Assembly: GCA_002682825.1 (NCBI GenBank)
Contig: NOKP01000007.1
Coordinates: 806,001 to 870,000, forward strand
DNA length: 64,000 nt
Direction: 5' to 3'
Origin: Neonectria sp. B-13
Lineage: Eukaryota > Ascomycota > Sordariomycetes > Hypocreales > Nectriaceae
Shown: one piece after another, positions 53,462 to 64,000 of the stretch
Layout: every line of letters begins with the position of its first letter
How positions within the stretch are numbered: position 1 is the first letter of the stretch
The notes under the pieces: model-generated
Told to the model about the DNA's origin: nothing
The model's input: only the letters and a program-made list of their open reading frames with translations
Database searches by the model: none
Made by a program: the position numbers and the translations under genes

Positions 53462-54677
53462 TCAAACCCAGCCACGTTTGGTGTAGATTTTGGCGGCATT
53501 AAAGACAACCTGGAGAGCCGCTATAGCAAATTGGTTGATATCTCGGTCTCGTATCATCAGCACTCAATCGCGAGACCAAGCATATACCAGGTTATGCATA
53601 TTGTACTTACCTGGGGCTACATTGCGCCGAATCACAGTACACCTTTCTAGGGTCGCCAAGCACTGCTCAATGTCCCGCACTCTGACATTTCTGTGCATTC
53701 CAATAGCCGACGCCCATGAATTTCCCTCCTTGATGGACTTGTCATCGGGACCAACATCTAACAGGTCGATATAGTTTTCTTTGTTGTTGAGAAATGCAAG
53801 TAGACTTAGAAAATCGCACCCTTCTGACGAGTGCCCGTGTACGGCTGATTACGATGCCTCCCACGCTGTCATCACACTGCGGTTGCATCTGTCAACGATA
53901 CTTCGCGGTTGCTTTGCAATAGTTCTAGACTCTTTTGATGAAATTTCTCGAGGTATGAGGGCAGGTTCGATGACCGTTTTGTCGGTTGACCGACAACCGA
54001 CGTACGATCTAGCATAACGATTGCCAGGGGTAGATTGCAATATTTCTGGCGTTAGCTTCTTTCTCTTTACCTGGGCTCTTGGTTTTGGAATTCTTGAAGA
54101 ATAAACCAGCGGCTTCCACCTCTTCAAGCTCCCGAACCTCAATATCTTTGAAGGTCGAGAGATCCACTGCAATAGAGCTTTGGCTAGTGATAATGACATG
54201 TCTGGTGGCAATGTGGCCTTGGATATACTTGCGTATGTCTACAAATCGTTTTGCCTCGTTGCACAAGTGATCTGCCCCGCCGAACACCATGAAAAAGTTG
54301 CCTCGCTGCCGATCGAGGGAGATGAGCACTGCGAGCCTCACATTATCCGCAGTGAGATTGACAGACCGCGGCTTGTCAGAGGAGAGAGATTGGTGAATCC
54401 CAAGGAAATTCTGCACAACAAAGGCTGTGTCTCCCTCCCACTTGTATTAAAAAGATGCCCTGATACAAACCCCCGGATCTCTAAAATCTGTCTGCAAACC
54501 TCTTAAAAGCTGACACTTCTCGTACTCGAACTTGACTATTTTTAGGTCGTTTCTTAATATCCCGACCGAGGTTTCATGCTTGTAGCCAGTACTCGCAGAG
54601 GTCTGGGCCATAACCTCCCAAGAGTTTGTATGAAGCTGGCTTACAGGCTGAAGAGGCTGCAGAGGTGTACTGTACAT
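53462..54677 (-). pseudogene. Decayed NLR-type (NB-ARC) gene
   Basis: Minus-strand pieces in changing frames keep the order of a fungal NLR. At 54620-54490 there is text like the end of an N-terminal alpha/beta-hydrolase domain (TSASTGYKHETSVGI, then IVKFE). At 54416-54040 comes an NB-ARC core with FFMVFGGADHL (Walker B-like; the acidic residues of a normal FDNAD are altered), RHVIITSQSS (sensor) and the acidic LEEVEAAGLFF. The GLPL-type motif LPLAIVM is at about 54032-54015 in another frame, followed by LPSYLEKFHQKSLELLQ. At about 53830-53570 a winged-helix-like part DFLSLLAFLNN ... MHNLVYAWSRD ends in TGA where family members continue; the same frame then runs on with RDRDINQFAIAALQVV. The P-loop (GxGGxGKT) is missing: only about 70 bp separate the hydrolase end from the NB-ARC middle. 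Frameshifts, a stop and an internal deletion mark it as a pseudogene. Confidence 0.7.
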
Positions 54678-57600
54678 GCTTAATATCTTGGAGACGAAGT
54701 TACTCAGTGGACACTTGATTGGAAGAATGCAGTCTAATAATACGGCTTTGAGAAGGTGTGAGCTTGCTTAGGACCTATTTCGACAAGTTTCAACACCCCA
54801 TCTAATACCATTGTCGAGAGGCCTCTTGGGGTGGATGGTGGTATTGGGATTCCTTCGGTTGTAGGTTCGCCGTTATTGAGGTCATACATGAGGGTGGTAT
54901 GGTTTTCCTGGTGGCCACAGATGAGGTTGCATGCCGTGGTACTGTATGCGTATTGGCCTTTTACAACAAATGATCAAGATGTCATATCAACCCCTTGGCC
55001 ACTTCCCCGAGGTGCCCTAGGTTTTGAATGCTTTATAACTTTCGCATAATGTTCAAGAGTGGTAACACCAGTGCCGTGAGCTGGTTGAGGTAGGGTGGGC
55101 TCACTGTGCTCAACCATTTCCATTTGTTCAATTGACGAACTTATCGGAAAGATGGCAGCATGAACAAACGCTACCCATGCCATAGCGGATCAGTGGAAGG
55201 ATAAACAGAGTTGCATGAGTCAGATAAGTGATCTGATGGTCAGAGATATGCTCAGCCGATGGTTGGCGGTAGGACAGGAATGGGAAGAATACGACGACTC
55301 CTTCAGGGATGGCCCAAAACGAGAAAGAGGGCATCGAAAAAACAAAGCAAGTACGGAAACGTAAAAGCAATCATGAAGTAGTCTTTGCTGCCAAGATTTG
55401 GAATCCTGATAAGCCTCGGCCAACAATCAGGCTACCACAGTTGGATATCTCGGGATTTCGGTGAGTATTGGGGTTGGTACTTTGCAGGGATTATAATACA
55501 GTGATATAGCGAAATCCCCTCTTTCGGCAGGTAATGGCATGAGTCGATGTGGATGGCCGAGATAGGAACCATGTGGTTCATTGCCCCCATGGGCCGATAT
55601 GAATCCTTGTCTGCCAAGATTGATGGGAAAGAGGCGAGAGTTGCCAGAAACGGCTGGCACGCCTCGATTGGATTCACAGAACGGAACACCAGATGGAGCA
55701 TCATTCGAGAAGAGTCAGGTTTTGAGATGATGGGACCGAAATAGACAGATCCGTGACGCATAGATACATTAACCCGGGACACGGAAAGTGACAGAGGCCG
55801 AGATTAGGGGCAGGAGCTGGCAGGCGAGACTCGCAGAGGCTGACACAGAAGCGCCGGACAGAATCATATCATTAGACGTCATCAGCAGAGCTCCATCCAC
55901 GATCCACCAGAGTGGTAACTGTGAGCGAGCTTGAAGACGAATCGGGGGATTGAGATTCTGCAGAGAGGACAAAATCCCGCATCCGTGAAACAGGGACCCA
56001 ATGGCAAAGCAGACGAGGTAAACGTGGGACACAGGATGAGGAACCTGGGCGGAAGCCCAAGCGTCACGGCTCAGGATGTCGTACACACAGTTCGGCGAGA
56101 ACACCGATATGAATAGGGCATTGTCCTCGTCACGACATTATCTCCAGTCTCCGCAAGCAATGGCTCCGTCTATGCCGCTGACATCTCGGTTGGGGCTTGG
56201 TTGGCGTCGTTTTTCGTTCCCCGGAATGACAAGTGACAAGAGGCTAGTGTATGATGAGTATCGCTCGGCGTATCGATCGACGAGCCGACCCTCCATCGCG
56301 ATTTCGGCTCATGTGCCACGGCAAAGGCGCTGAGATCGTCATGGTGGCGCCGGGAAGCCGATAGAGGCGGCTCCCAGGGGCAAGAAGATGGACACATTGT
56401 CTAAGGCCATCCTTGCCCGCGATCAAGTGAAGACAGCCATGTTCCCAGACACAGACTGTTCACAGAGAGGCTGTCAGGAGCGCTTGTGGGCTGACTTCGC
56501 GCCATGTCTTCCTTCTCCAAGTGTCAGATCAGTCCTAACGTATCCGTACAAGGAGCACCGATGATGTCACTAGGGTCTCACCCAGCCAAGCTCGACAGAG
56601 CCAAGAGGGCCTCGGAATTACCATGGGGCTAATTTGTGGCCGGGAATGTTCAGTCCGACCGACCAACGACGGAGGCATTCAGTGAGCACGGACTTCTGAC
56701 ACAGCATGCTCGGCTGGACCACCCCAATGCTACGCTCTGCGTCCTTGCATGGCAATTCCCAGACGAGATGGGGCCGTCGAGGCGAAACGATTGGAGGCTT
56801 TGGAGGCTTTGGAGGCTTGGAGCCATGAAGCTTTCGGTCCGGCGCATTTCCATGCGGAGACAGTGTGGAGTTCCCCCGCACGCACATGTGCATTTTGTCG
56901 GGGGAGGGGGCTTTTCATTGGGGTAATGAGGCCGCTAACACAACCGGGCTGGGACAGGCTGGGGACACACAGGTTGGTCAGCTGATTGTTCGTGCTGGTC
57001 GCAATCAAAATCACAATTAATCGGATTTATGGCTACGAAGAAGGCGACGCGGATCACCACGAGGAAAGCTATGACGGAATACCAATGAACGACACCGTCC
57101 TCACGATCCACCTAGTTCGCCGCCCCAGGCCAACACGAGCCAAGCCGCCGCACTACCCCAACCGCCCCCCCGGTCGATCTCTCGTCCAAATATGACATGT
57201 CGCGCCGAATTTCCTCTCTGAACTAAAACGGCAAAACGGGAAACTACGGGGCGTGTAGGGAAACGTATGCAAACGCAAGGGGGGTGCATCCGCCAAGTCC
57301 TTGCCGGCTCCGACTTCTCTTTCTCTGTGCTGATTCCTTGATTCCTTGATCCCTGATCGTCAGAGCGACGATCATCCATCCACCATCCATGTCCAGCAAG
57401 CTTGAATTCGTGAGAGCCAAAGTGAACTGATTCCCTCAGTCTCGGTCTGGTTCCCGAAAGCAAACCGGACAGCCCGCCGGCCTTGTCCAACATCAACATC
57501 ACGCAACTGCCCTATAGAACGACCAATTGAGTCCGCCTCATTGTGAGGCCGTCTAGGCTGACAATGTCCAGTCCCCCCAGGGATCATCCGTTCTCACCGA

Positions 57601-60268
57601 TGTGGACCTGTCATGAAACAGCATGCGAACACTGCTACGTACTCATCAGTCGCCCATGGGTGCGCTTTGGGGTTTACTCGATGCTGTTCGTTCCCGTAGA
57701 CTGTATGCTTAGTTCCGGGTTTAAAGGCTGCTCACAGGCCATCCAGTCAGAATACTGAGAGTAACAGCTTACATGGTTCTCCAGAGAACCGGGAACCACC
57801 CGCACACACCCCCTTGTCTCTCCCTCCTACCAGAGCATCATCCGTGATCTTACATCCGGGGAGAATGGTTTGGGAAGCCGAGGAATATTTGACTGCCTAA
57901 GGGAGGTAACAGGCTAGTGCACCGAGGCCGTTGACATCTTGCCACACAACATCAAAGCGCGCGATGGAATATGCATTTTCCCGCTGCGTGTTAAGGGGGT
58001 GTGGTTAAGATATCCTTGACGGAAGATGTGAGCACCCTAAATCGTTTGATGGAGTGAGGCTTGGTCACTCGAGTACTCGAATGGCTCTGAAAGATGGAGA
58101 CGAGGGAAGGGATGGTAGGAAAAGTCTAGGGTATACTTCCTACCCAAATTTCATCGCTGTACATTGACTGTGATGCCCACAACAACCACACGCATTCCTT
58201 TCAAACCACATTTGTTATACCTGTCAGTTATCTGCTTTGAAGATATTGACATCGACTTGCTTGAAATGGGTGTTCCCGAGTGTATCTTTCTCTTTGCAAA
58301 TCTCAGATATCCATTACGAGTTTTCCGTATGAAGTTCATGCATGGCTTGACTAAAGCAACTAGCTGCAGTTTTGGAAAAGCCAAGCAACTACAATTCGGA
58401 GCTACCCGAACAAGAGCGGGTTCTAGAAACAAATGACGTATGTAAAGGTGTCGGCGTGATGTCCGAGCTGCAAGAGTATTCTCCGGTTATGGCAATGATA
58501 TACCGCTAGAGTCAGGATGGAGACTTGGCTATCCGATGAGAAAGCTCTGTTTATCATCATGGCATTTGTGACATTTCGATATTGATATAAATTACAGGAT
58601 CAATCAGAGCATCTCTGAAGCAAACACAGAAAGGTTGCGGTCCTTCAATCCCTAGATGTTATCAATGAGACGAAGTTAGATGTCGGAGAGTTCTCACTTC
58701 AATCTATTGCTGTTGACACTCCCACATGAATAGTCAACTTAGCATCCCAACTCAGTTTAAGAAAAATATCCCTCGTTAAATGGTGTGCTTCTTTCATGGA
58801 AGCTACGGCAATTTGCCACGCGGCGCGTGTTGATCTTGAATAGGGGGTATCAAACGATGCCAGCCGCGTGCATGCTGCGCTAACGACAAGGGATCGAAAC
58901 GGGGTGCTGGCTACATACAGCTTCATTGTGCAATCAACACCCCCCCTGGCTGTGTAAGCCCGAGTTTACCCTCGAGAATAACTGATGTGTCTCATGATAA
59001 TCAGAACATTTGACCTGGAACTCGTTCATCGTTGGGAAAAGAATCTTGGCGTGGTGGTTGCTAGTTGCCATGGTCCCTGGCCATCAACGTTTGAAGTAGA
59101 TTGTCCGCTATTGCCGGTTCAGCGCGGTCCCGAGGCTGTGGAGAATTCGTGGCACGTAGCTTGGCGGTGTTATGATACTTCGTAGTGTGGTTAGAGCCCA
59201 CGGAGGCAAAAAGGCGCTCTCCAATCAGTAATATGCCGCTTGGCCACAACGCCCGGCGCGTTTCGTTTGGATTGCAGCCATCCACACCGAGGGTGAAGTG
59301 ATGGCGAAGCTAGAAAGCTTAGGCCATGCATGCCCTTGTTTGGCAACCGCTGGCGAAGGCTGCTGTACATAGTACTTTCATGAGGCGGCGTTGGAGAGAA
59401 GACGCCGGGGCTCGGGTTGACCTGGAGCGAGGTGGGGAAGTGTTAGTCTGGCGGATGCACAACCGATGGCTTGTCCCTTGGGTGTAACCCCGAAGCTGAC
59501 TTAGGTTGTTATAAAGAAAACCACCCCATGGATGCATGAGTGAATGGCTGGGATAATCATTCATGGACATCGGTCGTGGACTGAACCCGAGCCATGAAAG
59601 ACGGATATGGGACGTGGTGCAAATTGATGGAGTACCGTCATTCCGGTTACCCCAATTAAGTGATCCCCGGACGGGGGAAGAGGGGATTTACCGGTAGATT
59701 GGCGGTTATTGGGCCGCAACACCAGGTTAATGCTGGCTTCGTAGAATAACTACACAGAGTCAAGGCACTTCCAAAACGGCCACACCCCTCCCGTCGTTGA
59801 CCGGGTTTCTACGGGACGTGTCGATTGACACTACCATCTATGCGCGCATAAGAAAGAGAAAATGAATAAGGCAAAAACACACGTAGGTAGTAAAGACGAG
59901 CCCACAAATGCGCAAAACGAATCGTCGAATCGGGGCTCGAGTGATTACGGACCGGAAGGCGGATGCACCCCCGCAAAATCCCCCGTGCGGAGGAGCACTT
60001 TCTTTTCACCCTTCTCCAGTCTCTCCAGATTAACTGCGGGGCTGTAGCCGCTGGCACTCCAGGGCACTTCAGGCATGGGTCCGGACCCCCAAAAGCGCCC
60101 AATAACAGACCCCAACGCACACAGCCACGCCATCCCCCCTAGTCGTCCGCTCTCTGTCCGTGGCGTCATTCACTTCACTCACGGCCGTTTTGCATTGCAA
60201 GGATAACTCTGAGGGGTTTTGGGGAAGAATTGCCATCCCGGCAGTAGCATGGATGTAATGCAAAATGT
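54678..60268. other. Gene-poor stretch, 5.6 kb, with unexplained open frames
   Basis: No supported gene. A minus-strand frame at about 55183-54740 reads like protein with a single internal TGA. Around 55430-55780 both strands have open frames of 65-115 codons without known motifs. A 9-bp repeat (GGAGGCTTT) lies near 56792-56815. Short frames at 58151-58436 and 58699-58926 have no recognisable family. The stretch is bordered by the NLR relic and the sugar-transporter promoter. Confidence 0.45.
56791..56818. repeat. 9-bp direct repeat (GGAGGCTTT)
   Basis: Three adjacent copies, the last imperfect, in non-coding DNA. Confidence 0.7.
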
Positions 60269-60475
60269 CTGGGGGGGCGTCTGGGGAATGCGGACTTTCT
60301 GGGGGGCGTCTGACCGATATGGGGGAAACACGACTCTCTCCTCTTTTTCACTAAACCTCATCCATAATCCATGGCCTCCACTACCCTGCTTTGGGAATGG
60401 TGTCAAGGCGGGGACACCCCAGAGAGAGGAGAAGGGGGGAACTCCTTGGTATCTCTTCTATACGCTCGTGTGGGG
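60269..60475 (+). promoter_or_regulatory. CreA-like site cluster upstream of sugar transporter
   Basis: Motifs fitting the CreA/Mig1-type consensus SYGGRG occur as CTGGGG at 60269-60274, 60281-60286 and 60299-60304, GCGGGG at 60408-60413 and GTGGGG at 60470-60475. Three lie within 36 bp. CreA mediates glucose repression, and paired close sites are typical of functional targets. Seen: the motifs. Inferred: repression of the transporter by glucose. Confidence 0.45.
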
Positions 60476-60542
60476 GAGCAATGACATCGCTATCTTCCAG
60501 TGACTACGCTACACACCGCGACTCGCTTCTCCTGCTTTCCAT

Positions 60543-60548
60543 TATAAA
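60543..60548 (+). promoter_or_regulatory. TATA-box-like element
   Basis: TATAAA about 243 bp upstream of the sugar-transporter start codon, followed by a C/T-rich leader. The spacing leaves room for a 5' UTR of about 200 nt, which is common in moulds. Confidence 0.4.
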
Positions 60549-60790
60549 ACCTCTTGGTCCTCCCCGCCCCTTGAATCGTCTCTCCATCCCATCCAGACAT
60601 ACCTACATACAGCGCTCTGTAGTCCTTCTTTGCCTTTGGCTTCTTAGCTTAGACTCGAAAAGCCTCCTTGCTTCTTACTTCTGCTTCCTCTTTTCCAATA
60701 CCCCCATGGGACTCTATCCCAATTCCTGCTTGCTTCTATAAATCAACCCCAGTTCCCAAAGAGAGCCTTGCAACATTACCGCTCCTAGCC

Positions 60791-62552
60791 ATGGCTGACT
60801 ACAAGTCCAGGGACGATAAGGTCCTCTCGGACGACGAGTATGGCACCGTCGAGAACGTCGATATCGTCTTCGACCACCTCGCCGAAGATGTTGCATACGG
60901 CCCCTCGGGCGTCGCCGGTCTCAGCCAATCTCCCTACGTCTTGGCCGCTGCCTTCCTCGCCTCCCTCGGCGGCTTCTCCTTCGGTTACGACCAGGGCGTC
61001 ATCTCCATCATCAATGTCATGGACCAGTTCCACGATGTCTTCCCTGAGGCCAAGAATGGCTTCGGAAAGGTATGCCGCCCCGCCTAGGATGCGCCGACTG
61101 AAGCGGTAATAGCTAACTTTGGACTTAATAGGGCTTCATGACGGGTATGCTCGAGTTTGGTGCCTTTCTTGGCTGCTTCTTCATGCCCTGGCTTGCCGAT
61201 AAGATCTCTCGTAAGAGGGCGCTGGCCGTTGTCGTCGTCATCTTCAACATCGGCGCCGTCCTCCAGACCGCCGCAGTCAACTATGAGATGCTCGTTCTAG
61301 GACGAACAATCGGTGGAATTGGTGTTGGTACCCTTGCCATGGTATGTCTGCTTCCTCCTCTCGGCGCTTTCGCCTCGAGCAGCATGTAAACTAACACTCT
61401 ATCAAACAGGGCGCTCCTTTATACATCGCCGAAATCTCACCCCCGAACCTGCGAGGTACCCTTCTCGTTCTCGAATCCATCTCCATCGTCCTCGGCGTCG
61501 TCATTTCCTTCTGGATCACCTACGGTACCCGCAACATGGCCGGCGAGATCGCCTTCCGTCTGCCCTTGGGTCTCCAGATGGTCTCCGCCACCGTCGTCGG
61601 CGCCGGCATCCTCTTCTTCCCCTACTCCCCTCGCTGGCTCGCTCTCGTCGGCCGCAACGACGAGGCCCTCACCAGTCTTTGCAAGCTCCGCCGCCTCCCC
61701 GCCGACGATCAGCGTGTGCAGACCGAGTACCGCGGCATCGTCGCCGACGTCCAGTTCCAGAAGACCGCTATCGAACGCCGCCACCCCGGAGTCCAGGGCT
61801 TCAAGCTCGAGGTCGTCACCTGGTTTGACCTCTTCAACCGCAAGACCTGGCGCCGAACTGCGGTTGGCTGTGGCATCCTGTTCTTCCAGCAATTTTCAGG
61901 CGTGAACGCATTCATTTACTACGCCCCAACCCTCTTCCAATCCCTTGGCCAGTCTGCGGAAATGTCCCTGATCATGTCCGGCGTTTTCAACGTACTCCAG
62001 CTGGTTGCTGTCGGCGTCTGCTTCTTCATCATCGACTCCGTGGGTCGACGACCACTCGCCATCTGGGGCGCTGTTGGTGGTGCCATTTCTTGGGGCATCA
62101 TGGCTATTCTCGTCGGTATCTACTCTGACAGCTGGGACAGCCATAAAGACGCGGGCTGGGCTGCTGTTGCCATGGCGTTCGTGTTCATTCTGGTTTACGG
62201 AGTCTCCTACGCCCCTCTCGGCTGGGCGCTTCCCTCCGAGGTGTTCCCCAGCGCCACTCGATCTAAGGGCGTCGCACTAGCAACTGCGACTTGTTGGATT
62301 TCCAATTTCATTGTCGGCATCATCTCCCCAATTCTGCTGGAAGAGACCGGCTTCGGAACCTACATCTTCTTTGGCTCATGGTGTGTGCTCGCTGCGATAT
62401 GGGCCTACCTGCTCGTCCCCGAAACCAAGGGCAAGAGTCTTGAGCAGATGGACGAGGTTTTCAAGGACAACAGCGGCCAGGAGGACCGGGAGATTATGAG
62501 GGCTACTGCCGCTCAGGCCATGGCTATTGGTCCTTCAGTACGAGATGTCTGA
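60791..62552 (+). CDS. MFS sugar transporter, 3 exons
   Basis: Plasma-membrane sugar carrier of the major facilitator superfamily, sugar porter family. Exons 60791-61069, 61132-61341 and 61410-62552 give 543 aa, normal length with 12 predicted helices. Helix 1 reads VLAAAFLASLGGFSFGYDQGVISI, the classic sugar-porter start. LADKISRKRAL matches the loop 2-3 D(R)xGRR motif loosely, and [30 protein letters not shown] spans helices 4-5 across intron 2. PYSPRWL stands for PESPRWL before the central loop. QQFSGVNAFIYYAPTLF is the helix 7 sugar-binding motif, and PETKGKSLEQMDEVF the C-terminal one. The start is the ATG at 60791 preceded by GCC; the frame is open upstream but that DNA is leader-like. 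CreA-like sites and a TATA box lie upstream. Substrate not predictable. Confidence 0.94.
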
Positions 62553-63137
62553 GTTTCTAAGATCTGTATAAATAGTCGCGATACCTGCTCAACTTACATG
62601 TTTACCTGCAGTCATGCTTCTGTTGATGTTTCTTGTTCACGTGAGCCTTTTGACAACTTCATCATCCATCAAAATACAGCCATCGCCAGTTTCACTTGAG
62701 TATTCACCGTGACCTGGCAGAATCCGAAATTGTGTGATTCTCTTCGCCTGTTCTTGAGAATACCAGCATGCCTTGAGTACGAACGAGGGAGCGACGCAAT
62801 ATGTAAGCCACCTGGTCCCTTATGTTTTGAGAAATGTGTGATAGAAATGGGCGTCTCGAGTATATAGCTAGTATGTGCCCGTGGACCACAGAGTCTATAT
62901 GCTAAGTATAGATTGGGCAGTGCAGCATCTTCATGAAGTAATTTTACCCAGATTAAAGTCAGGTCACCCTTTGGAGGTAGCTAGGAATAGGACATTCAGT
63001 GTCAACTTGTTTGACTTGTACATATCGCGACAGATGAATCAAAACGGGCTCAGTAGAATGGATCGGCCAAGCGACAACAATTTAAACTCTACAACATTCA
63101 GCTTTTGGCCTTATCTAACCGGCAAAACTTGACAAAA
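62553..63137. other. Intergenic, convergent spacer
   Basis: Between the 3' ends of the sugar transporter (+) and the HET gene (-). AT-rich; no gene seen. Confidence 0.6.
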
Positions 63138-64000
63138 TTATACTAGTAGAATATCTTCTTTTAGGCATCCTGGCATTCCTGCCTCACTTGCTGTCACCGC
63201 TTCACCATACATGAAAGCATACATGTAGCACTCCCCCACCAACTTGTACTCCCCGGCCGTCGCCAGAGGTCTGAGGACAAAAGGGACGTCAGCCCCCAGA
63301 AGGACCGCGCAGACATCTCCCTCCTCCGCAACAGCAGGTCCCAATCCCCACAGTCCTCTGCGAGTTACGAAGAAACGCCTATGCGACGCGTAGTTCCTGA
63401 AACAGCGACCGAACCTATCCCTCTTGTTGTTATCCCACTGAACATCCCAGAGACCGCCGTGGTTCATAAAATTGTTCCTGAAAAAGGTAGGGTTCGCATT
63501 CATACAGAACCAAGCCAGCTGCTGAACTACTCCATTTGGATAATGGAGAGATACAGAGCCTTTTTCTTTGTAGTTACAGGACAAGGTTGATGCAAAAGCG
63601 AGATATTTCGCATTTCCATAGGGATTGTGTGCATGCATGGCCATGTCCCAGCATCGTTCGACAAGTCGACCACCTCCCTCTATCAACGGCTCAAAGTCGG
63701 CTGGTTCCATGACCTCAGACTGTTTATCTATGCGATCTATGATGATCGCAGAGACTCCCAGCTTCATATCATGAACCTCAGCTTTGTGAACCCTGTTTTC
63801 CGATAACCCGAGACTGGCGTCCCAGCACTCCCAGAAGGCCGACGGTGAATTCGGATGATTGACGTTCCATTGAGGTATCCACGAAGGGTGCTGAAAGCTT
63901 GCTTCGAGACTTTGCACTGTAGGCTGTACTTGAACGAGATAATTCAGAGAATGACGACACAAACTGGAGGCTAGAATTCGGTGTTGTTCCTGGAGGCTTA
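63138..64000 (-). CDS. Heterokaryon-incompatibility (HET) protein, C-terminal part, cut by window edge
   Basis: The frame is open from the right edge (64000) to the stop at 63138, 287 codons, and must begin outside the window. Visible blocks are those after the HET domain: VQSLEASFQHPSWIPQWN, VERCWDMAMHAHNPYGN, then FRNYASHRRFFVTRRGLWGLGP, VCAVLLGADVPFVLRPL and YKLVGECYMYAFMYGEAV near the end. This matches the standard C-terminus of HET proteins, which trigger cell death on fusion of unlike strains. No stop or frameshift is seen in this part, so the gene may be intact. The motif order is the same as in the truncated remnant at 22409-23055. Confidence 0.85.
   Translation of the reverse strand, partial: SLQEQHRILASSLCRHSLNYLVQVQPTVQSLEASFQHPSWIPQWNVNHPNSPSAFWECWDASLGLSENRVHKAEVHDMKLGVSAIIIDRIDKQSEVMEPADFEPLIEGGGRLVERCWDMAMHAHNPYGNAKYLAFASTLSCNYKEKGSVSLHYPNGVVQQLAWFCMNANPTFFRNNFMNHGGLWDVQWDNNKRDRFGRCFRNYASHRRFFVTRRGLWGLGPAVAEEGDVCAVLLGADVPFVLRPLATAGEYKLVGECYMYAFMYGEAVTASEAGMPGCLKEDILLV

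Noticed and set aside
53456..53472. Perfect T-arm-like hairpin GCTGG-TTCAAAC-CCAGC
   Set aside because: No acceptor stem, D-arm or A-box at the right distance on either side, so not a tRNA gene. It falls in the tail of the NLR relic.
57101..57502. 133-codon minus-strand frame in the gene-poor region
   Set aside because: No domain; Gly/Arg/Trp-rich chance composition.
1..64000. CRISPR arrays, rRNA genes, bacterial operons, intact transposons
   Set aside because: No regularly spaced repeats with unique spacers, no rRNA-like sequence, and no transposase or reverse-transcriptase motifs were seen. The genome is eukaryotic.

Overview
The window looks like nuclear DNA of a filamentous ascomycete (Pezizomycotina, most likely a Sordariomycete). 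Genes are split by short introns, mostly 46-90 nt, with GTRNGT-type donors and CTAAC-like branch sites. Promoters are pyrimidine-rich, genes sit on both strands without operons, and the protein families (GH55 glucanase, PTH11-type rhodopsin-domain receptor, Zn2Cys6 factor with a fungal middle-homology domain, HET and NLR proteins) are those of mould-like fungi. Genus cannot be fixed from sequence alone. A 100-N run at 8407-8506 is an assembly gap.

Left part (1-29.9 kb), mostly housekeeping. In order: LEU4 2-isopropylmalate synthase (+) with Gcn4/CPC1-like and Leu3-like sites upstream; importin beta KAP95 (+); an eight-exon Zn2Cys6 transcription factor with a Gln/His repeat (-); an alcohol acetyltransferase-like gene whose first exon was not found (-); an F-box-like gene (+); an ACC-synthase-like aminotransferase (-); a truncated HET remnant (-); a siroheme-synthase/uroporphyrin-III methyltransferase gene (-); tRNA-Lys(CTT) with a 10-nt intron (-); mitochondrial RSM22 (-); and a membrane-anchored thioredoxin-like gene (-).

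Middle part (30.7-51.7 kb). A secreted GH55 exo-beta-1,3-glucanase (-), mitochondrial lipoyl synthase (-), a small Ser/Thr-rich GPI-type wall protein (-), a long gene-free stretch (37.3-42.0 kb), a Cys-rich zinc-finger-like protein (-), a broken HET-domain relic (-), a PTH11-like seven-helix receptor (-) and a GMC oxidoreductase (+).

Right part (51.7-64 kb) is gene-poor. It carries a decayed NLR-type gene (hydrolase-end, NB-ARC and winged-helix-like pieces in several frames), unexplained open stretches, an MFS sugar transporter (+) with CreA-like promoter motifs, and the C-terminal part of a HET protein running off the right edge (-).

The genes do not form one pathway. LEU4, siroheme synthase, lipoyl synthase and RSM22 are core metabolism or mitochondrial genes. 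The recurring accessory theme is non-self recognition: three remnants (two HET, one NLR) and one possibly intact HET gene. I found no convincing new multi-gene system. The most unusual items are the NLR and HET relics, a GC-AG intron in LEU4, a 21-bp tandem repeat that multiplies a 5' splice-site consensus, and an acetyltransferase stop codon completed by splicing. Exon limits come from reading splice signals and protein continuity by eye; family names are from memory of conserved motifs, not from a search.
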